From Sulfurimonas sp. (GTDB lineage: Bacteria; Campylobacterota; Campylobacteria; Campylobacterales; Sulfurimonadaceae), in NCBI GenBank assembly GCA_024513425.1, contig JANEIH010000005.1:1-45774 (forward strand): DNA of 45,774 bases. Reading direction: 5' to 3'. Both the position numbers and the translations under genes were made by a program. Every line of letters starts with the position of its first letter. The first letter of the stretch is position 1. A model generated the notes under the pieces. It searched no databases and had not been told where the DNA came from. It worked only from the letters and a program-made list of their open reading frames with translations. Below, in pieces: positions 42,941 to 45,774 of this stretch.

Positions 42941-44099
42941 TACAATCCTTTACGGTATGAAATTTTTTTATTAAAAGATTTTGCAGAGAAACAGTTCTTA
43001 AAACCTCTGTGATTTGTTGTGATGTCTCATGGGAAGATCCATAGGGATTTATACTGTGTTGCAGTTTCTCTTTTAGGGTTGGTCTATATATCTGTGCTAT
43101 TGCTTTTTGAATACTCTGTTTATCAATAGAAACATCAATAACAGATACCGCTTGGAGCCGTCCCTCTTGACGCTTACCGATATTTATAGTCGGTTTTTGA
43201 AAGCTAGGTACTTCCAAAATACCGCTTGAACTATTTCCTACAACGCCATCAACATACCGTATGGCACTAAAATATCGAAGTTGCCCAAGAGATGTAAAGG
43301 CAATAGCATTGGTATGTTTGCCGATAAATCTATCTATCATGGAGTTGATGACGGCACCTCCCGTATCGGCATTTGCTTTGGTAAAAATAAGGAGCGTATC
43401 ATCAAGGCATTGAAGTGCATCTAAAAGCTCTTGAAACTGTTCTCTTGGAGAGATTGTGGCGAGTGTCTCTGGATGGTAGGTTATAAGGAGGTTTTTTTCT
43501 TTGAGTTTTATACCTATGGAATTTTCAAACTCTTCTCTACTTAGAAGTTTGAGTTTTTTAATATTTTCAACACCAAGTGCTCCGACATTATAGACTCTCC
43601 AAGGCTCTTCACCCATCTGTAAAACTCTTTTTTTGTACTCCTGCGTTGCAGTAAAGTGAAGATGTGACAGTTTTGTAATTGCGTGACGCAGAGCATTATC
43701 TATGGCTCCTTGTGTTACCTCTCCCCCATGAATATGCGCTATTGGAATGTGCAACATTGTAGCTGTTGTTGCAACACTAAGCATCTCATACCTATCTCCT
43801 AAGATAACAACTATATCAGATTTTAGCTCCGTAAGTGTTTGCGTAAGCTCTGTTTGCAGTTTTGCCATGGCAAAAGAGTTGCTTTGTGGTCTGTTTTCCT
43901 CAAGACAAAGAGGTATCTTTGTATGAATAGTAAAACACCTCTCTACCTCTTCATAGGTGTTGCCAAAACTTTGAGAGAGATGAGCCCCCGTTACTATGAG
44001 TTGTAGCTCTAAATTCGCATCGGCATTAACTTTTTCCATCAGAGGTTTTAGTAGTCCATACTCTGCACGCGTTGCAGTAACAAAGGCTATCTTTCTCAT
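42933..44099 (-). CDS. legG: Hydrolysing nucleotide-sugar 2-epimerase (LegG/NeuC-like)
   Basis: A 388-residue epimerase of the UDP-GlcNAc 2-epimerase superfamily. RAEYGLLKPL near the N-terminus, GDRYEMLSVA, HIHGGE and GNSSSGILEVPSF are the NeuC/LegG hallmarks. In the legionaminate route it releases 2,4-diacetamido-2,4,6-trideoxymannose from the nucleotide; a NeuC would release ManNAc. With PtmE beside it the LegG assignment is preferred. It overlaps the synthase gene by 4 bp. Confidence 0.87.
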   Translation of the reverse strand: MRKIAFVTATRAEYGLLKPLMEKVNADANLELQLIVTGAHLSQSFGNTYEEVERCFTIHTKIPLCLEENRPQSNSFAMAKLQTELTQTLTELKSDIVVILGDRYEMLSVATTATMLHIPIAHIHGGEVTQGAIDNALRHAITKLSHLHFTATQEYKKRVLQMGEEPWRVYNVGALGVENIKKLKLLSREEFENSIGIKLKEKNLLITYHPETLATISPREQFQELLDALQCLDDTLLIFTKANADTGGAVINSMIDRFIGKHTNAIAFTSLGQLRYFSAIRYVDGVVGNSSSGILEVPSFQKPTINIGKRQEGRLQAVSVIDVSIDKQSIQKAIAQIYRPTLKEKLQHSINPYGSSHETSQQITEVLRTVSLQNLLIKKFHTVKDCSE

Positions 44100-45094
44100 A
44101 TTGTCTCATCTTTGGCATAATTTTTTTTTGCGATTTTTCCTAAAATCTCATCCCACTTCATAGGGCTTATTCCACTAGCGGGGCGTTTGACATCAAGATT
44201 GTCTTCACAGAGAACTTCCCCTTTTTTAATCTCTTTTGCCGCAACGATACTCTTACGCGTTGCTATGATATTTTCTGTCTCACTTGGAGATGGTTTTTTC
44301 TCAAAAGAGCCAAGTGCTTTTTCGATATTGCGGATGGAGCGTACCATCGCTTTGAGCTCATCCGGCTCTAAAGAGGCTTTATGGTCAGGGCCGGGTAGTG
44401 TGCGTGAGAGGGTAAAGTGCTTCTCTATTACACTTGCCCCCATCGCAACAGATGCTATGGGTACATCAATGCCTAAGGTATGGTCGCTGTAACCAACAGC
44501 TACACCAAACTCCCTCTCAATACTAAGCATAGCTCGCAGGTTTACATCTTCTAAAGGTGTCGGATACATTGTATTTGCGTGTAGTATAGTAATATTTTCT
44601 CTTTTTGTTCCGCCTCCAAGAAGAGTATAAAAAGCATCTCTTATCTCTTGCATAGTTGCCATTCCTGTTGAGAGAACTACTTTTTTATCAAGCTTTGCAA
44701 TAGCACGCAAGTAAGGCAGATTGGTAATCTCTCCACTTGGAATTTTAAAAATCTCTAAACCCAAATCATCTAAAAGTTCTACACTCTCTAAATCAAAAGG
44801 TGTAGAGAGAAATGTAATGCCCCTGCTTGTGCAATACTCCATAAGCTCTCTATGTGCTGCGGTATCGAGTTCAAGTCTTTGAAGCATCTCAAACTGTGAT
44901 TCATTCTCTTCTTGCATACTCTTTTGCTGATAGAGTGCTTTTTTAGCATTTTTGCTAACAACTCTCTTGGCTTTGAATGTTTGAAACTTTACCGCATCGG
45001 CACCGGCATCACTAGCGACATCGATGAGTTGTTTGGCAAGCTCTATAGTGCCGTTATGGTTTACACCGGCTTCGGCAATAACAAAAACTCTCAT
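44096..45094 (-). CDS. legI: Nonulosonic acid synthase (LegI/NeuB-like)
   Basis: A 332-residue synthase that condenses a six-carbon sugar with phosphoenolpyruvate. AEAGVNHNG (7-15), DAVKFQTFKA (33-42), KIPSGEITN and GYSDHTLGI are typical NeuB barrel motifs, and residues about 270-332 form the SAF antifreeze-like domain (RPASGISPM). Together with PtmE and LegG the product is likely legionaminic acid. The ATG overlaps the acetyltransferase stop by 4 bp. Confidence 0.88.
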   Translation of the reverse strand: MRVFVIAEAGVNHNGTIELAKQLIDVASDAGADAVKFQTFKAKRVVSKNAKKALYQQKSMQEENESQFEMLQRLELDTAAHRELMEYCTSRGITFLSTPFDLESVELLDDLGLEIFKIPSGEITNLPYLRAIAKLDKKVVLSTGMATMQEIRDAFYTLLGGGTKRENITILHANTMYPTPLEDVNLRAMLSIEREFGVAVGYSDHTLGIDVPIASVAMGASVIEKHFTLSRTLPGPDHKASLEPDELKAMVRSIRNIEKALGSFEKKPSPSETENIIATRKSIVAAKEIKKGEVLCEDNLDVKRPASGISPMKWDEILGKIAKKNYAKDETI

Positions 45095-45675
45095 TTTACA
45101 AGACTCCCGGCTTTTATAAACCCCTCTAAAACGATCCCCTCTTTTGTAGTTACACCGCTCCCGACAAAGCTATTGGCTTTTACGAGAACAGCACCATTGA
45201 GTATAGAAGCTGTCGATATATGACAATTATCTTCTACTGCACTATCATGCTCTAGAACTGCTTTGGAGTTGATGATGCAGTTTTTTCCAACTTTTGCACC
45301 TGCATTTATAAGGGCGTGATGCATAACAACCGTCCCCTCATCGACTGTTGCGTGTTGTGAGCAGTAGGCAAGAGGAGAGATGATTGTCGGAATGGTAAAA
45401 TTAAGGGCCTTGAGCTTTTCAAAAAGTTTGATACGAACAGAGTTTGATTTTATATGTCCAATAGTGACAAAAGCATACCTGTAACGCTTGCGTAACTCCT
45501 CCAAATCATCATCACAACCGATTAGCGGGTAGTTAAAAATAGCTTGAGATTCCCCTGCAAATTTTTCAATAATGCCGGCTATTTTAAAGCGTTTTTCCTG
45601 CTCTATGACATCAATGACACCTCTACAGTGCCCACCGCCACCTATCAATAAAATCTCTTCTCTTATCTGTTTCAT
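45091..45675 (-). CDS. NeuD/PglD-like hexapeptide-repeat sugar acyltransferase
   Basis: A 194-residue acyltransferase with an N-terminal nucleotide-sugar-binding domain (LLIGGGGHCRGVIDVIE) and a C-terminal left-handed beta helix (about 88-190) made of hexapeptide repeats. Family members acetylate an amino or hydroxyl group of UDP- or GDP-sugars. In this operon a LegH-like N-acetylation of the 4-amino sugar, or O-acetylation of the final sugar, are the best readings. I chose ATG 45675; a TTG at 45681 is possible but lies in a hairpin. The dehydratase and aminotransferase genes are absent from the window and may lie beyond its end. Confidence 0.75.
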   Translation of the reverse strand: MKQIREEILLIGGGGHCRGVIDVIEQEKRFKIAGIIEKFAGESQAIFNYPLIGCDDDLEELRKRYRYAFVTIGHIKSNSVRIKLFEKLKALNFTIPTIISPLAYCSQHATVDEGTVVMHHALINAGAKVGKNCIINSKAVLEHDSAVEDNCHISTASILNGAVLVKANSFVGSGVTTKEGIVLEGFIKAGSLVK

Positions 45676-45678
45676 CTT

Positions 45679-45707
45679 CAAAACACTCTATGGTTGAGAG
45701 TGCTTTG
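45679..45707 (-). promoter_or_regulatory. Hairpin just upstream of the nonulosonate operon's first visible gene
   Basis: CAAAACACTCT (45679-45689) pairs with AGAGTGCTTTG (45697-45707) in ten of eleven positions around a 7-nt loop. On the minus-strand mRNA it ends 3 nt before ATG 45675 and would occupy the site where a Shine-Dalgarno is expected. Confidence 0.4.
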
Positions 45708-45746
45708 AAGAAGCTACTTTTCAAATAGTTAAAAAAATGATGCTTA

Positions 45747-45773
45747 GGCAAGGGGGAGGTATGCTCCCTTGCC
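45747..45773. terminator. GC-rich hairpin at the window end
   Basis: GGCAAGGG (45747-45754) pairs with CCCTTGCC (45766-45773), with inner AG/CT. On the minus strand it is followed after a short gap by a run of seven T, so it could terminate a gene beyond the window or attenuate the operon. Confidence 0.45.
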
Positions 45774-45774
45774 A

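Overview
The window looks like chromosomal DNA of a free-living, flagellated Campylobacterota (Epsilonproteobacteria) bacterium, most likely Sulfurimonas-like. This is inferred from the AT-rich composition, the RpoB and RpoC sequences, the gene order tuf-rpmG-trnW-secE-nusG-rplKAJL-rpoBC-rpsLG-fusA, an SUV3-type RNA helicase, ThyX instead of ThyA, and a flagellin glycosylation cluster arranged like the Campylobacter ptm/leg locus. No species can be named from sequence alone.

Layout. Positions 1-7330 hold an MFS transporter, a DUF309 protein and a rhodanese (minus strand), the SUV3-like helicase, a metal-efflux-type permease, a structured 373-bp spacer, a Crp/Fnr regulator with a small membrane protein, and rpsU with its terminator. 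Positions 7330-11926 are one minus-strand operon: pcm, thyX, a small lipoprotein, phnA, dgt and a DUF481 outer-membrane protein. Positions 12170-29650 are the plus-strand gene-expression block: four tRNAs behind a near-perfect sigma-70 promoter, tuf, rpmG, a 106-bp inverted-repeat module, tRNA-Trp, secE, nusG, four ribosomal-stalk and L1/L11 genes, rpoB and rpoC, rpsL, rpsG and fusA, closed by a 14-bp-stem terminator. Positions 29653-38173 hold asnB with an EamA transporter, a flavoprotein lacking CxxC, and the minus-strand operon topA, yfcE-like phosphoesterase, bioB, CPA2 antiporter. Positions 38264-45774 hold a sigma-28-driven short flagellin and, convergent to it, a tightly overlapping operon for a legionaminic-acid-like nonulosonate pathway ending in a Maf-type glycosyltransferase.

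How the genes work together. The central block supplies translation and transcription machinery, and its spacers contain hairpins where ribosomal-protein autoregulation is expected (before rplJ, between rplK and rplA, between rplL and rpoB, between rpsL and rpsG). The last block plausibly makes CMP-legionaminic acid or a relative and transfers it to the flagellin. The flagellin leader carries a stem-loop with GGA in its loop and a second GGA in the Shine-Dalgarno, the layout expected for CsrA control.

I see no CRISPR array, prophage, transposase gene or rRNA. The least explained sequences are the 106-bp module at 14211-14316, the 5815-6187 spacer, and the run of five hairpins between rplL and rpoB. 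Most protein-coding content is ordinary core genome, and I did not find a convincing new multi-gene system.
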